Shown piece by piece: positions 14,101-24,960 of a DNA stretch of 64,000 nt. This stretch comes from Gordius sp. MW1 (Eukaryota; Nematomorpha; Gordioida; Gordea; Gordiidae): assembly GCA_964036665.1 (NCBI GenBank), contig OZ038526.1:5332001-5396000 (forward strand), in the 5' to 3' direction. Each line of letters starts with the position of its first letter. Position 1 is the first letter of the stretch. Position numbers and translations under genes: made by a program. The notes below the pieces were generated by a model. The model did not search any database. It was not told the DNA's origin and was given only the letters and a program-made list of their open reading frames with translations.

Positions 14101-17100
14101 CCGAAGCCGTGAGGGGCGGTTCCTCCTCCCTCGGTTCGTCACTCTTCAAATCGGCCGCAGACTTGGTAACCGGTATACGAGACGTAATAATCTCGGGTCC
14201 GCCCGGGGTTACTGATCGAGCCTCGCCCTCGACGCCTTCAGCCTCGTGGGAGGGATTTAGCCCGAGGCGGCAGGGTGGCGCTGTGGCCGGATTAAAAGCC
14301 AGGACGGCGGGCCTCGCGGCTGCATTGCTTAATTCCAAGCCGCCGCGTGGCCTATTCGCGGACGCCGCCATGTTGGCCGAGCATCATTCCGCCATCTACC
14401 GCCGTGAGGTGGAAGAAGGGGCCGTGTCTCGATCTCGGTCCCAATCCTCGGTCAATTTTCCGCCCGACGTGGTTCGCAACCTGAGCGCCTCTTACGGCCT
14501 CGACTCCCAAGACGACGAACCCGAAGGTTAGTTAGCCAGGCTAAGCCTCTAGCGACTTTGAGTTAATTTGGGCTCTGAGTAAATTGATAAATCAATTCCT
14601 CGCTCTTTTTTGAGTTGTTTAATCCTTCTTAGTAGTATTATTGTAAAACGGCTGGGTTTTGTTTGGTCGACCTTTGGTTTTAGTCGACTTAACATAAACA
14701 AACCAACGGGTTTCTTGGTCTGTTTTTCTTAGTCGCACAAATAGACTTAAGGTTTTTTGGTCTGTCTATGTTTAGTCGACCAAAACCAAAGATCGACTAA
14801 ACAAAACCCAGCCTTTTTAAATCAACTTGCAAATTTATAAATACACGATTGATATTGGAATGCATTTCGCGTTTCGCTTAGGGAATGCTGAATCAAGTGG
14901 TTACGCTGAGGAATCAGATATCGTGCCCAAGCTTTCGTTCGAAAATGGTTCTAATATGTGCGACACCGTGGGCGCCTACAATTTGCGGGAAGGTAAGTTA
15001 CCCCTTTTTTACGTAATTGAATTATTTTAGTCTTTTAAAAGTGTTAGATGAGTTCGCAAATTACATCTTAATTATTTGCCATTAAATTAATGGCGTTGAT
15101 TGTTTTATAATACTGTCTTGATGTCTCTCACATGTGTAGGTATAATTCTAATTATTACGAAGTACAATCAAGGGGAAATAGCCTGACTTAAGACTAAATA
15201 ATAATCTTGCGCTGACTATCGTGCGATTGAGAGTTATCGTTATTCATATGATCGTTCCGTTTGCCTTTTGGAGTAACCTTAAACATTATATGTGTCTATT
15301 AATTGCGAATTTCATCTTTGACCTTCGCCCTAGATATTGTATCGCCCAACGCTCTCCGTGCCGGTCACGTGCCTTGGGAGCGGCAACGGTACGAAGGCGT
15401 TCGCCTTCTCGCCGACCTCCCAAGCGGACCACGGCCTCCGAGCTTGTCCCGAACGGGCCCAGGTCGCATTGGTTCGCAGCAGCCTAAACAGCCTGCTAAT
15501 AACCGTTTGGGCCCTGATCGATTAACGCGAGCTTCGATTTCGTCTCTCGACGAAGTTCGTGCCCACACAGTTCCGCTAGCTCCCCCTAGCCGGCCGTCGG
15601 GACACAGGCGGGTCGCTTCGTCAGCCTCTACCCAAATTAGTCATTTCAAGATGGCAAGTCAATGGCTAGGCCCAGATCGTTCTCTTCCCAACGCCCACTC
15701 TTCCAGGTCCCTCGTTGAGCAGTGGTCGTCAAGTTGTGTCGACGAAAGTCGGAGATTTAGGAGCGCTGCTCCAGCTTCCATCGACTCGGTACCGGTCAAC
15801 CGAATTCTCATGTCGACTTGCAGCCAATGTCCCAAGTGTCAATGTTACGTGTACGAGGAGCACATCATGGCCGGCTGGTACCCCGACGATTCGAACCTCA
15901 ACACCAAGTATAGGAGCGCATTATGCCCCTTACAAATTGAATGTTTTTTTTGTTACAATAAGCTCTCGAATCTTTTGATACTTTGAAACTTAATTATTAC
16001 TTTTATTCCTAGGTGTAAATTCTGCAAGCAAAATTTCGTTCCCAGTCTCAAAATTTATCTAAAGGTAACGATCATTATATCTTTTGTTTCGAGCTTTTAC
16101 AAATCGCATTCATTCATTCATTATTGCAGAGAGTCACGGTGAACGGTCACGATCTTAGAGAGAGCAGCAGCGAGTGTCGCCTTGATCGAACTTCCAGTTT
16201 GAAAGGTTCTCAATTTGGGGACGAATACGCCAACGAGCAGGACATCCCCTTGAATCTCTCCAAAGGCAGCGGCGTCTCCATAGACGAAGGCCTCGACTTG
16301 AGTAAGCGTCTAAATTATGGACCCCTCTAATAAATTGACAATAATGTTTGGGCAATTCCAAAGTTTTGTTTTAGGTTGAGATACCGAAAATAGTTTAAAA
16401 ACCCGGACGCTTTCAAACAAGTGGCAGTAACTTAATACTACTTATAGGTGCAATTAACTTTTATTGTTAAAATGTAATTAAACATGGTATACACTAACAA
16501 CTTGGTTATGGCTGGTCGTTTTAACAGTTGCCCTTTAATTTCACCTATCACACCTCTAAGTGTTTTTATCCTTATCCCACCCAGGTGAATCCGGTATTGG
16601 TGATGCTTGCGTCGCGACTCACTCTCCACTAACTCTCGATCCCTCTCCACTCAAAACCCTCTCCACTCACCCCACGGACCACATTAATTTGATGCGCTTG
16701 GTCGAGGCATTTAACGGGTACAAGGCAAAGCTTCAACCCAGTGACGGGGAGACGGGCCATTACGAACCCTTCGTGAAGTCGTTGGGGGAAAGCCTAAAAC
16801 CGACCTTCACTTACCAATACCTGAGCCCGCTGGTGTTGGAGAAGGAGTTTGAAAACATTCTCGAACACGAAGGTGGGGAGGCCTGCCTCCTGGACCCCGC
16901 TTTTGTCGCCTCGCACCCTTGCGTATACTGGAACCTGGTATGGTACTTTCACCGCCTCAGCCTACCCACCTTTTTGCCCCGATTGACGCAGCAACTGTTT
17001 GCCGACCGTCCGGCCAATGAGCGGCAAGAAGTAGGGCCTCGCCTTACGTCTTAACGATTTGTAACTTTTTTATTGTGGAATTATCATGGGCGCAGCTAGG

Positions 17101-18798
17101 ATTGGATTCAAAGGGGGGGGGCAATAATAATTTAAGGATGGGCAAAATGATAGTTTTTAGTAATATTAGTCATAATTGTATTACATTTTGAGGAATTTTT
17201 GGATTTAGAGGGGGCAGCCGCCACCCCCTGGGTACGGTTATGGGAATTGCCATGTGGTGGTTTCTTCTGGAATCGCGCGTGGGCGCTCTAAAATGGTTTG
17301 TTTCTCTTAAGGGCATTTTCCATGCCTTTGTCATCCAGTTTATCGTATAAGACATAAGGTGGAATGCAAGATTTGGAATCAGAATCCAAGTTGGTGACCT
17401 TTTTTACTCATAATTTTTAAAGATAATAAACTAGTGTGAAAACAGTGGTTTGTAATCCCTAGCCTTATTACTTTGATTAGCCCTGTCTGGTCACCTATTA
17501 TTTTGTTATACGAAATTTTTACCTCAAAGTTTGAGACGATTATTTAACATTGCCTAATTCTACTTGTCTTGGGTTCGGTATTAACCTATATAACTTCTCT
17601 GGCATTCTTATAAATCAGCGAGCATTATTTATAACGACATACTATATCCGCACATACGGAGGTTTGATAAAAATCGAAGTTTTTATTGGCGATATGAAAC
17701 ATATATAATTATATCGAGGAACATACATAAATTCTGTGTGGTTCCTTAGCGTTTTGTCAAATATCCATGTCTCTCGCACTAATTTTGTATGGGGCGAGGC
17801 TTTCGTTCGACATCGTCAAATTATATCTATATCGTTTTTATTTTTATGTTAAACCAATAGAATTCTACTAAAGTATCCGAGGATCTCCTTATGGACATAT
17901 TGCCAATGTGGGATGACATCTACATCTATGATTTGCCTACAACCCACGTGCCCCTTTACTTGTATTACCTAATGGTCCAAGGTACATTCACAGTTTTGCA
18001 GCGCCATTATATTTTATACAACTTATAGGTGATGAGTATGAAATTATCGAAAGCTTGGGTCCGTGTCCTTGGAAATCCTTGATTTTAACCAAGTAAATTT
18101 ACCGGGATGTGTGTATTCTAAATTAATTTTTTTTGGCTCCCTTTTCTGCAGAAATTTTGGACAAATCATTGATGCCATTGAAAAAAACGATCTCGCCATG
18201 GCTTTACTGCCTCTCCTCTCTACCTTTCGTGAAATCAGGAACGCAGGATGTAAGAACTCCTCGGTCAAACCGATTCTTACTCCTTACATCAATATTTATC
18301 GACAATTATTGTGGTTATCCATCCTCGTTCACAAGCAACTGAATTACGGTAATTAGTCCAATAAATAAACTAACTTTAATCGCCTGGTTGCCAATATAGG
18401 TATAACAAATGGAGCAGGGGACTTATATTGGCATTTTTTATAAGGGATTTTCGTTAATATCCGTTAACGTAAGCTATAATTTTTTTAAGTTTAATTTGTT
18501 TCTGTATCAACAACTCTCTTCTGTTGAAGTATAGCTAATCGAAAATGAATCGCTTAATACTGTTTAAAATTTTCCTTTTAATTATGATGGGTAAAAATAT
18601 CTGCAAATAACTATTATATTTTAAGCAAGCAATTCTACAACTTTTTTATATTTTATAGAGGCATTTGATTATGAGTACATGCGAGCATTCGATTGCATCA
18701 AAAGTCAATTCACTAACGTGTTACGGTTGAGCGATATACCCTACGCCGACAGTAGCTTCCTATTTCGCCAATATTTTTGTCGATCGTTGAATTTTTAA
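1002..18798 (+). CDS. DENND4: DENND4/Crag-family Rab guanine-nucleotide exchange factor, complete 31-exon gene
   Basis: Exons by my splice reading: 1002-1187, 1229-1365, 1474-1660, 4989-5115, 5362-5531, 5792-6177, 6501-6567, 6714-6917, 7742-7835, 8154-8238, 8317-8359, 8450-8587, 8806-8947, 9668-9813, 10094-10161, 10267-10329, 11185-11428, 11936-11976, 12133-12277, 12613-12741, 12961-13324, 13423-14526, 14882-14992, 15334-15907, 16013-16064, 16130-16301, 16585-17030, 17861-17981, 18029-18092, 18152-18348, 18659-18798. All junctions are GT-AG, phases agree, and the total of 6,147 nt gives 2,048 residues, close to animal DENND4A-C (about 1,700-1,900). Family knowledge: DENND4/Crag proteins activate Rab10-type GTPases in polarised secretion. 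The start is the first in-frame ATG and is followed by the family's YFVVAGLPE motif. Exons look clearly more GC-rich than introns. Some acceptors (exons 5, 7 and 28) were chosen by homology and phase and are the least certain. Confidence 0.93.
2502..2655 (+). mobile_element. GGGCGTAGCC-family palindromic MITE-like element, copy 1
   Basis: Ends are GGGCGTAACC and GCTACGCCCATG. The G-rich block near the start is mirrored by the GGGGGCAGCCGCCCCCC block near the end, with an AT-rich middle. Other copies lie at 3336-3491, 17085-17243, 50945-51110, 58313-58463 and 60325-60502. No transposase is encoded. The superfamily cannot be assigned from the ends alone. Confidence 0.7.
3336..3491 (-). mobile_element. 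GGGCGTAGCC-family MITE-like element, copy 2 (inverted)
   Basis: Begins GGCGTAGCCAGGGAGGGGCGG and runs through the same middle as copy 1 in reverse complement, ending near CATGGCCACGTG. With copy 1 it forms an inverted pair within intron 3. Confidence 0.65.
4625..4745 (+). promoter_or_regulatory. GC-rich islet in DENND4 intron 3, possible internal promoter
   Basis: An abrupt CpG-containing stretch (GCGACACGCGCGCGACC) inside an AT-rich intron. It includes ATGGCGGC, resembling YY1/ATG-type promoter elements, and a 30-codon open frame from 4653. It could be an alternative first exon or an enhancer. Nothing in the sequence proves transcription. Confidence 0.2.
5362..9813 (+). CDS. DENND4: DENND4 exons 5-14: tripartite DENN module (uDENN-cDENN-dDENN)
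   Basis: Residues about 213-704. Exons 5-6 carry the upstream DENN part, with [15 protein letters not shown] and [11 protein letters not shown]. Exons 6-12 carry the core DENN part, with [58 protein letters not shown] and IDLDTN. Exons 12-14 carry the downstream part, with [12 protein letters not shown] and FFDDC. In this family the module holds the Rab and drives GDP release. Exon 6 has an insertion rich in Arg-Ser dipeptides (about residues 319-330) between uDENN and cDENN, where mammalian proteins are shorter. Its function is unknown; it could be a phosphorylated linker. Confidence 0.92.
6962..7326. mobile_element. MITE with about 24-bp terminal inverted repeats in DENND4 intron 8
   Basis: The left end carries GGCTTGTCTTAATATCGG and the right end its reverse complement, both bordered by TA. 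Near-identical inverted ends about 365 bp apart with no coding capacity fit a short non-autonomous DNA transposon. TA flanks suggest the Tc1/mariner group, but this is inference. Confidence 0.75.
9327..9490 (+). repeat. Tandem duplication of about 80 bp in DENND4 intron 13
   Basis: Two adjacent copies each begin GTGCTAGCTTCGTAAA, continue through TTTGGCCTATTTTTATC, and end in AGAAAAATTTAACAAAAAA. They differ at a few positions. It opens a spurious reading frame but has no coding signature. Confidence 0.75.
10094..14992 (+). CDS. DENND4: DENND4 exons 15-23: post-DENN linker, PPR-like segment and low-complexity region
   Basis: Residues about 705-1460. Exons 16-17 have the conserved HTIFIPPP and LLDKALFD blocks. 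Exons 19-21 encode the [10 protein letters not shown] and [18 protein letters not shown] blocks, then [18 protein letters not shown], which read as the pentatricopeptide-like repeat described for DENND4. Exon 22 is one 1,104-nt block of Ser/Pro/Thr/Gly-rich sequence that I expect to be disordered and poorly conserved. It is the most GC-rich stretch of the gene, and several open frames on both strands there are by-products of that composition. Confidence 0.88.
10330..11184. other. DENND4 intron 16
   Basis: AT-rich intron of 855 bp with one short GGGGGGGAGG run near 11050. I see no repeat, RNA gene or exon in it. Confidence 0.5.
14646..14817. mobile_element. Short inverted-repeat element in DENND4 intron 22
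   Basis: About 172 bp whose ends mirror each other over roughly 40 bp: left GGCTGGGTTTTGTTTGGTCG, right its reverse complement with small differences. The middle repeats TTGGTCTGT and GTCGAC motifs. It would fold into a hairpin and is probably a MITE. Confidence 0.7.
15334..18798 (+). CDS. DENND4: DENND4 exons 24-31: zinc-binding motif and conserved C-terminal domain
   Basis: Residues about 1461-2048. Exons 24-25 join across the intron to make a paired CxxC...CxxC site (CPKC then CKFC) around the [10 protein letters not shown] motif, as in other DENND4 proteins, probably a zinc ribbon. Exon 27 has [20 protein letters not shown] and [11 protein letters not shown], the family's C-terminal signature. 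Exons 28-31 match the distal C-terminus and end [12 protein letters not shown]...FCRSLNF-stop. Exon 27 is taken to end at 17030 because that phase joins 17861. Reading on instead reaches a stop 24 nt later, at 17052-17054. Confidence 0.88.
17085..17243 (+). mobile_element. GGGCGTAGCC-family MITE-like element, copy 3, in DENND4 intron 27
   Basis: Starts CATGGGCGCAGCTAGG, has a poly-G stretch, the shared AT-rich middle and a GGGGGCAGCCGCC block, and ends GGTACGGTTATGG. It is more decayed than the copy at 58313. Confidence 0.65.
17244..17860. other. Rest of DENND4 intron 27
   Basis: AT-rich intron remainder between the MITE copy and exon 28. No further element or exon recognised. Confidence 0.5.
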
Positions 18799-19515
18799 AG
18801 ATGGCTGCGACTTCCCTTAGTATTACCGTTCGTAGGAAAGGCCTCCGTTGTGTTTCAACTTACAATTATTTTATCCCAATCGCGTTTATTCCATTTTATG
18901 TCTCGTTCAAAAATATTATTACGAGCCTTACGCCTTAAATTATTGTCATGCATCGTCTGTATGTCTATTCCACCACGACTACAGTTTTATAAGACATTAC
19001 TGTAATTAAACTATTAATTTATTACTTACCAAATCGACGTGAATGTTTATCGAGTTTAAACAAAATCGACATTTTGACCTTTAAACTCGCCTTTAAATAA
19101 AACAAAATTATGTCCGGTTATATAAATAATGACAAAGGGTTTGGTTTTTTTCCATAACACATTTTTGGGTATGTTTTAACTCTACTGAAGAATAACATAA
19201 AATATCCCCATAATTTATATGAGTGCTGTTTAGTTTGAAATCGTCGTTAGAATTTTACCGTTTTAAATTTTGTGAATATGGAGATGAAGGATTTATTTAT
19301 AATATAGATCGGGCAGGACAAACAAACACCTTAATAATTTTTAAATACTTATTAAATTGCCTAATAGTTTAAACTTCGACGCCAGCACGCGCCATATGTT
19401 CCTTTCTAATTGAATTCTCTTTTACTTAAACATACAACGTCTTGTAAACTGTAAAAGCGAGAGCACAAGGAATTTGTAAATGAATCTTAAACTTGCATGA
19501 ATTCATTAATCATTT
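18799..19515. other. 3' flank of DENND4
   Basis: Follows the stop codon. An AATAAA hexamer at 19096-19101 is a plausible polyadenylation signal, giving a 3' UTR of about 300 nt. No other feature seen. Confidence 0.4.
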
Positions 19516-19828
19516 TCACTCGCTTAGTGAAAATTTATTTAATAACTGTTGATGGACCACATATACAATAATTGGGTTATTGTTGATAATTAACTCTTCA
19601 ACTGAGGGAACGTTTAGTGTAATCATGGCGCATTTATCGGCATTGATAAATAGTCCAGCTTGTTTGGCCTGAATGGAGTATCTATCCACCATGGATTGTG
19701 CCTTCTGTATAGAGGTTGTCACCATACATATGTCATCGGCAAAAAGCAGCGATGATAACATAGTACCGTTTAACTCAATGCCATCTGAGGCGAGTGTTGA
19801 TCTTTTCATTATTAAATCCGTTGTTATA
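19516..19828 (-). pseudogene. Non-LTR retrotransposon reverse transcriptase fragment
   Basis: On the minus strand an open frame of about 100 residues contains SSLLFADDICMVTT, the catalytic ADD box of a LINE reverse transcriptase. Downstream is GLFINADKC, the usual block after it. Both ends are cut: the 5' side stops where the CCAAT-hairpin element starts at about 19829, the 3' side runs into unrelated AT-rich DNA. It looks like a different family from the LINE at 39.7-41.3 kb. Confidence 0.75.
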
Positions 19829-20931
19829 AAACTCGGGCCTTCGGCCCTCGTGGGAAGGGGGAGAAGGGAAGGGAAGAGGGGAAGGGAAGGGGGGGACGAC
19901 TCATCTTTACTTCGTATAAATGTATCATATTTGCTATGCAATTTATGGGCGAGAAAGGTGGGAAGGGGCGATAATGCCTATAGGGGGGTATTAAATGCCT
20001 AATGATTAATTAATTATTTATACAAATTTTCCATTTATAGGCAAAATGTAATATAGGCAAGGGTTAGGGTTAGATTTAGTGTTTGCATCTAGTTGCGTAT
20101 TACATTAGTTTTTATGGCCTTTAGTGATTATGGGTCTAACAAACATTATATTATAAAACATCACAATGTTAAGAATTTGCAGAATTGTTGGAAGAAATTT
20201 TTTGTTGAATTTGAACAATTTTTAATTAAAAAAATCAAAAATTTGGCCAATGGTCATTTTTTCTCTATTGGTCAATACCAACAGATACTCTATAAGTCAA
20301 TGATAGCCAAAAAACGGAAAAAAAAATTTTGATGCTCACTTTGGCCAATGGTCATTTTTTTCCATTGGTCAGCAGCCAGCACACGGTAAAAGTGGATATA
20401 AATTCATAAGAGTAAAAAAAACGAAAAAAGAATTTTCGAATCACATTTTGGCCAATGGTAATTTTTTTCCATTGGTCAGCAGCCAGGACACGGTAAAAGG
20501 GGATATAAATTCATAATAGTCGAAAAAAAACGAAAAAAAAGTTTTCGAATCACATTTTGGCCAATGGTCATTTTATTCCATTGGTCAGCAGCCAGCGGAC
20601 GGCCAAAAAGTCATAATAGCAATGGTAGGAACAGGAACAATCATAATAGTCAAAAAAAAACGAAAAAATAAACTCGGATTCACATTTTGGCCAATGGTCA
20701 TTTTTTTCATTGGTCAGCACCCAACGGATGGCCAAAAAGTCTTATTATCAATGATAGTAACAAGAACAATCATAAGAGTCAAAAAAAACTCCGGGATCCT
20801 AACCCAAAAACTAGTTAAATTGCATATTAAAAGTAAACACCTTTTATTTATGTTTATTATATAATAAAATGAAACAATAATAGAACAAGCGGACGGCCAA
20901 AAAGTCATATTATCAATGGTAGTAACAGGAA
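19829..20931 (+). repeat. CCAAT-hairpin repeat element, left inverted copy
   Basis: Starts at a GC hairpin (CGGGCCTTCGGCCC) followed by a purine-rich GGGAAGGGGAGAAGG tract, then unique sequence including GGGTTAGGGTTAG. It ends in at least five units of about 100-130 bp. Each unit has TTGGCCAATGGTCA, a T-run, CCATTGGTCAGCAGCC and AACAATCATAATAGTC. The two ATTGG boxes in a unit are inverted relative to each other and can pair as a hairpin. The same element lies reversed at 41572-42927. Open frames across it are by-products. No transposase is visible. Confidence 0.8.
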
Positions 20932-20989
20932 CAATCATAAAGTTTATTTAACGAAAAATCAAACGTTGTTTTGCCATTTACTCGGGTGT

Positions 20990-21029
20990 ATTAGCAGAAT
21001 ATATATCATGGGCGTACCTAGGTTTTGAA

Positions 21030-21066
<37 letters not shown>

Positions 21067-21910
21067 AATTTTTTGCTTGACTATCCAAAAATTTTCCTGC
21101 GACCGTAATTTAAATTAGGGGGGGGGGCAAATTTTTTTAATTTTTAAGGGTATTTGTATTGAAATTTGATCCTTTCTTTAATTAGGGAGGGGGGCAGCCG
21201 CGCCCTCTGCCCCCTGGCTAATTAGGGGGGGGGGGGGGGCATATAGATAAATTTCAATAGATTATGAATATATCAAATATAATTGGTAAGTGTTTATTAT
21301 GCAAAAAATTTTAAACAAATAGTTAAAGAGGGTCCAAGGCCCAGGCCCACCCAAGAGAGAAAACCTGGCTCCATGGTTCCCCCCCCCCCCCCCCCAAGGA
21401 AAAAATCTTTGGCCCCCTGGCCCTTCAAGCAATTTTTTTTATTTTTATGTAATTAAGAAACAATATCATAATCATGGGCGTAGCCAAGGGGGAGGCTGCC
21501 CCCCCCCCCTAATTAGCCAGAGGGAAGCAAGGGGCGCGGCTGCCCCCTTCCTAATTTAAAAAAAGAAGGATTTCAATACAAAAACCCTTAAAAATTAAAA
21601 AAATTATGTTTTACCCCCCCCCCCCCTAATTAGCCAGGCGGGGGCAGGGGGCGCGGCTACCCCCCCCCCCCCCCCCCTATTTGAACTTAACTCAAATTAA
21701 AACAGATGCGTATTAGCGAATTTACACAAAAATATAAATTATTTTGGTAAAATGAAATTTAAATTAAGGTCGCAGGAAAATTTTTGGATAGTCGAGACCT
21801 TTTTTTATTTTTTTTTGCTCTCAGGAAAATTTTTGGGTAGTCAAGACCTTTTTTTTCTGCCCCCCCCCCTAATTCAAAACCTGGGTACGCCCATGGATAT
21901 ATCAACATTT
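20990..21910. repeat. Cluster of poly-G/poly-C palindromic MITE-like fragments
   Basis: Several nested ends of the GGGCGTAGCC family (CATGGGCGTACC near 21009, CATGGGCGTAGCC near 21474, GGTACGCCCATGG near 21886). They are interleaved with homopolymer G or C runs, one over 30 bp near 21035, and repeats of AATTTTTGGATAGTC. Long G runs are prone to assembly error, so exact lengths should not be trusted. Confidence 0.65.
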
Positions 21911-22143
21911 ATTGGCACTATTTTCATTTTTCTCCTTATTTAACGTGCAAAAAATGACAAAATTAGATTTTTTAATTTATTTAGCCACGCAGGAGGGGGG
22001 GGGGGGACACGACCGTCCTATAATAATAATAATAATTGACGTGAAAAATAAGCAAAAAATGGCTTTGATATGTTTCAAAGTGCGTATAAAGTTTTCATTT
22101 TCCGCAACACATGCCTACTCCATTTATCACACTACCCACACTA

Positions 22144-22379
22144 CACGATAGATAAGATACGCAGCAGTACGTGATGAGGGCGTTGATTGACGTTCGATAC
22201 AACGTCAAAACGCATAAAACAAACTCGAAAACTACTGGACCGATTTGGCTGGAACATATCTTAAAACACGCTCCGGAGTGGCGGGAATAAACTGTGAAAT
22301 TTTGAGCCAAATCGGTCCGGTAGTTCTCCAAAATTGGTGGCGGCATACATACATACATAGTTTCATTTTTATTTATAAG
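22144..22379. mobile_element. Non-autonomous Helentron-like end with hairpin and CATA microsatellite, joined to the truncated Helentron
   Basis: Contains a 20-21-bp inverted repeat (ACTACTGGACCGATTTGGCT at 22231-22250 against its mirror at 22305-22324), then a CATACATACATA tract at 22344-22359 and TTTTATTTATAAG. Such hairpin-plus-tetranucleotide ends are known from DINE/HINE-type non-autonomous Helentrons; that assignment is by resemblance. Immediately after it the left Helentron copy begins in mid-gene. Confidence 0.5.
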
Positions 22380-23110
22380 ACTTGCTATACATCCTTGTCT
22401 GGTGCTCGGATACCTATTATGTCAAAATCAAATGGTTTTGCATATCCGCCATACCCAGAGCATTTACCGCCGTTAAATTGTGTTACAGAAAAGTTGGTAT
22501 CACCACGGTTACCATTCCTACAAATTCGTCGATTGCGCTATCACTATGGCAGTAAACGATTGTTTGGTCAAATTATAAATGTACCCGCTGACATTAATTC
22601 TATGGTACCGGCATTACCGCGTTCAGTCGCAACGTGCATATAAAAAAACATCAATCCTACAAAACGTCTCAATTTGTGGGTTACGTAAATAAGAAAGATG
22701 TCCGCTTATGGTTGGGTTATTTGATGACAAAGCCTCTCTATAAAGATATCACCATTGATGCCTCCTTCTTAGAACCTGAGAATAGTATATCAAATGTAAC
22801 TGCCGGTCAACAGGGTACAATGATAGGGAATGAAGAGCATGAAGTCGAAACACTGCCCATCGTCAACGAAGCTGGCGATAATATGACATGTCAACAGCAA
22901 ACTATGCTATGGAATGAAGAGCATTATCTTTCTCTCGCACCTGGTCAAAACAAAACTCCACTTGGTCTGGCTTTTGATACATATGCAGAAGAGCTATCAT
23001 TTCCAGGTATATACATTGGCGAGCCTCGAATTTTCAAAGACGGTGTGCGAGTACTCCTTTTACTATGGCCACCAGTGAAATTCGGCGTCAGGATAGACGA
23101 GGCGCCGTCC
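22380..23110 (+). pseudogene. Helentron N-terminal region, left copy
   Basis: Encodes the CYTSLSGARIPIMSKSNG block that ends the Helitron N-terminal zinc-finger region, then a poorly conserved linker. Compared with the right copy, 16 nt are missing near 22630 and one A is missing near 23048, so the frame changes twice before Rep. The earlier cysteine pairs seen in the right copy are cut off at 22380. Confidence 0.8.
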
Positions 23111-24960
23111 CAGAGCATGTTTTGTATATGGCTGCTAAGGTGATGAAATTACGTGTTACTGCATCGATGTATGCTACATTCAAAAATGTTTTGAGCGACT
23201 CTTGTAGTGTCAAACGAAAAATGATCGAGGACGAGGAATATTTCGAAAAATGTTTAGACACAAACTTAGCCTTTCTTAAATCAATACCAAATTCGGTCCA
23301 TTATTGGTCTAGTCGAAAGAAAGATCTTTTTGCCATGCTTCGCCAGTTAGGCAGGCCCACTTTGTTTTTTACTCGTAGTGCTTGCGAATTTGTATGGCCA
23401 GATTTGTTACACACTCTCTATAAATTAAAATACCGTAAAACTTACGAAGGCGCCGACATAGTCGCGGGAATATCCAGTCTCGAGCGGAGTACATTGGTCA
23501 ATGACGATCCTGTAACTTGTTCCTTGTATTTTGCTAAGTTAGTAGACAAGCTATTATTGGTACTTAAATCTCCGAAGTGTTCTCCTTTTGGCCGTAACCG
23601 TGTACTAGATTACTTCAAACGAATCGAGTTTCAACACCGCGTTAGTCCACACGCACACATATTACTATGGTTAAAAAATGATCCCTTGGAACCGGTATCC
23701 GAAAACATGCCCCGTACAATACAGTTGATCGATAGACTAATTAGCATAGATCTGCATAAATGGCTCAATGAGAAATTCGCCAAACTGCAAGTTCATAAAC
23801 ATACATTTACGTGCTATAAAAAGATGCGTGGCCATCACGTCTGTCGCTTTGGTATACCGTTTTGGCCTATGCTCGAAATCCGCATTCTGATACCCATGGC
23901 TAAAGAAGATTCGCGCAAAGATCCTCTAACAAAAAAGTACGTCGATATGAAAGCGGATCTGGAGTCTCGGAGTCAGGTAATTACAAGCTTCGACGAATTC
24001 CTCGACTTCCATCGCGTTTCCTCGTACGCCAATTATCTCAACGTATTGCGCGCTGGAATACACCGTCCTATGGTATTTCTAAAACGAGGCATGGATCAAC
24101 TAGGGAATAATCCTATGATTGATGGGTATCGATGACTCTTAAATCTAACATGGATATACAATTTATCCTAGATGAATATTCGTGTGCAGCGTACATCGCC
24201 GAATACGTGAACAAAGCCGAGCGTGGCCTTAGCTCCCTTCATAGGGATTTAATAAAATTACGAGAAGAATATCCCGATCAAGATTTTTCTGATTGTATGC
24301 GTGAAATGGGAACTCGCACACTTAACGCAATTGAAATGAGTAGCCAAGAAGCAGCATGGTATTTGTTACGGTTAGGGATGTCGGCCTCGAGCCGTAAGAT
24401 AGTTTACATACCGACGGTTTGGCCACACGATAGGCAACGTGTGGTAAAGAGTCAGTCCCAAATGGATACCGAATCTCTTGATCCAGAAGCCACAAATATT
24501 TGGCAAGACAGTTTATTCGATCGATACGCGCAACGACCCGATGTTCTTACCAGCGTTTGTCTAGCCGATTTTGTAGCATACTTTTATATTCGTCAAAATG
24601 GCGAATATGTTAAACGGAAACTTCCTCATATTATACGCTACAGACGCTTTAATCTAAACGAACTTACCGACTACAAACGAGAAATGACGCTTTTGTATAT
24701 ACCATTCCGTAACGAACGCGTAGATCTATTGAACAATGACAAATATCTTGCAATTTATGATTCGCACGAGCGCGAAATTCTCGAAGCTCGGAAACGTTAC
24801 GAATCGGACGTTGATATAGAACTAACCATGTCTGAATGTCGTCGATTGTATACAGAGGAATTACCTACCGAACAGCCCGACCGGGAACGCACTAAATTTG
24901 ATGATGATGCAGCGATGGTGGCCATGTTGGCAGTCGCTGATACTAGTGACATTCGAAAAT
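23065..24960 (+). pseudogene. Helentron Rep (HUH-Y2) domain, left copy
   Basis: Replication initiator that would nick the transposon DNA strand. The HUH metal motif is the HAH of SPHAHILLWL at 23650-23658. The two-tyrosine motif is YIAEY at 24192-24206, both tyrosines present. The two lie in different frames: the first frame ends in a TGA at 24133-24135 that overlaps an ATG (ATGA) opening the second frame. The right copy has exactly the same ATGA, so the break predates the duplication or is functional. Confidence 0.88.

Noticed and set aside
13870..14371. Additional genes on either strand inside DENND4 exon 22
   Set aside because: These open frames are caused by high GC of the host exon; they lack domains and overlap a well-supported reading frame.
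20093..20332. Protein gene with a near-identical partner at 42407-42646
   Set aside because: The similarity is explained by the inverted CCAAT-hairpin repeat; the frame runs into the hairpin units and has no domain.
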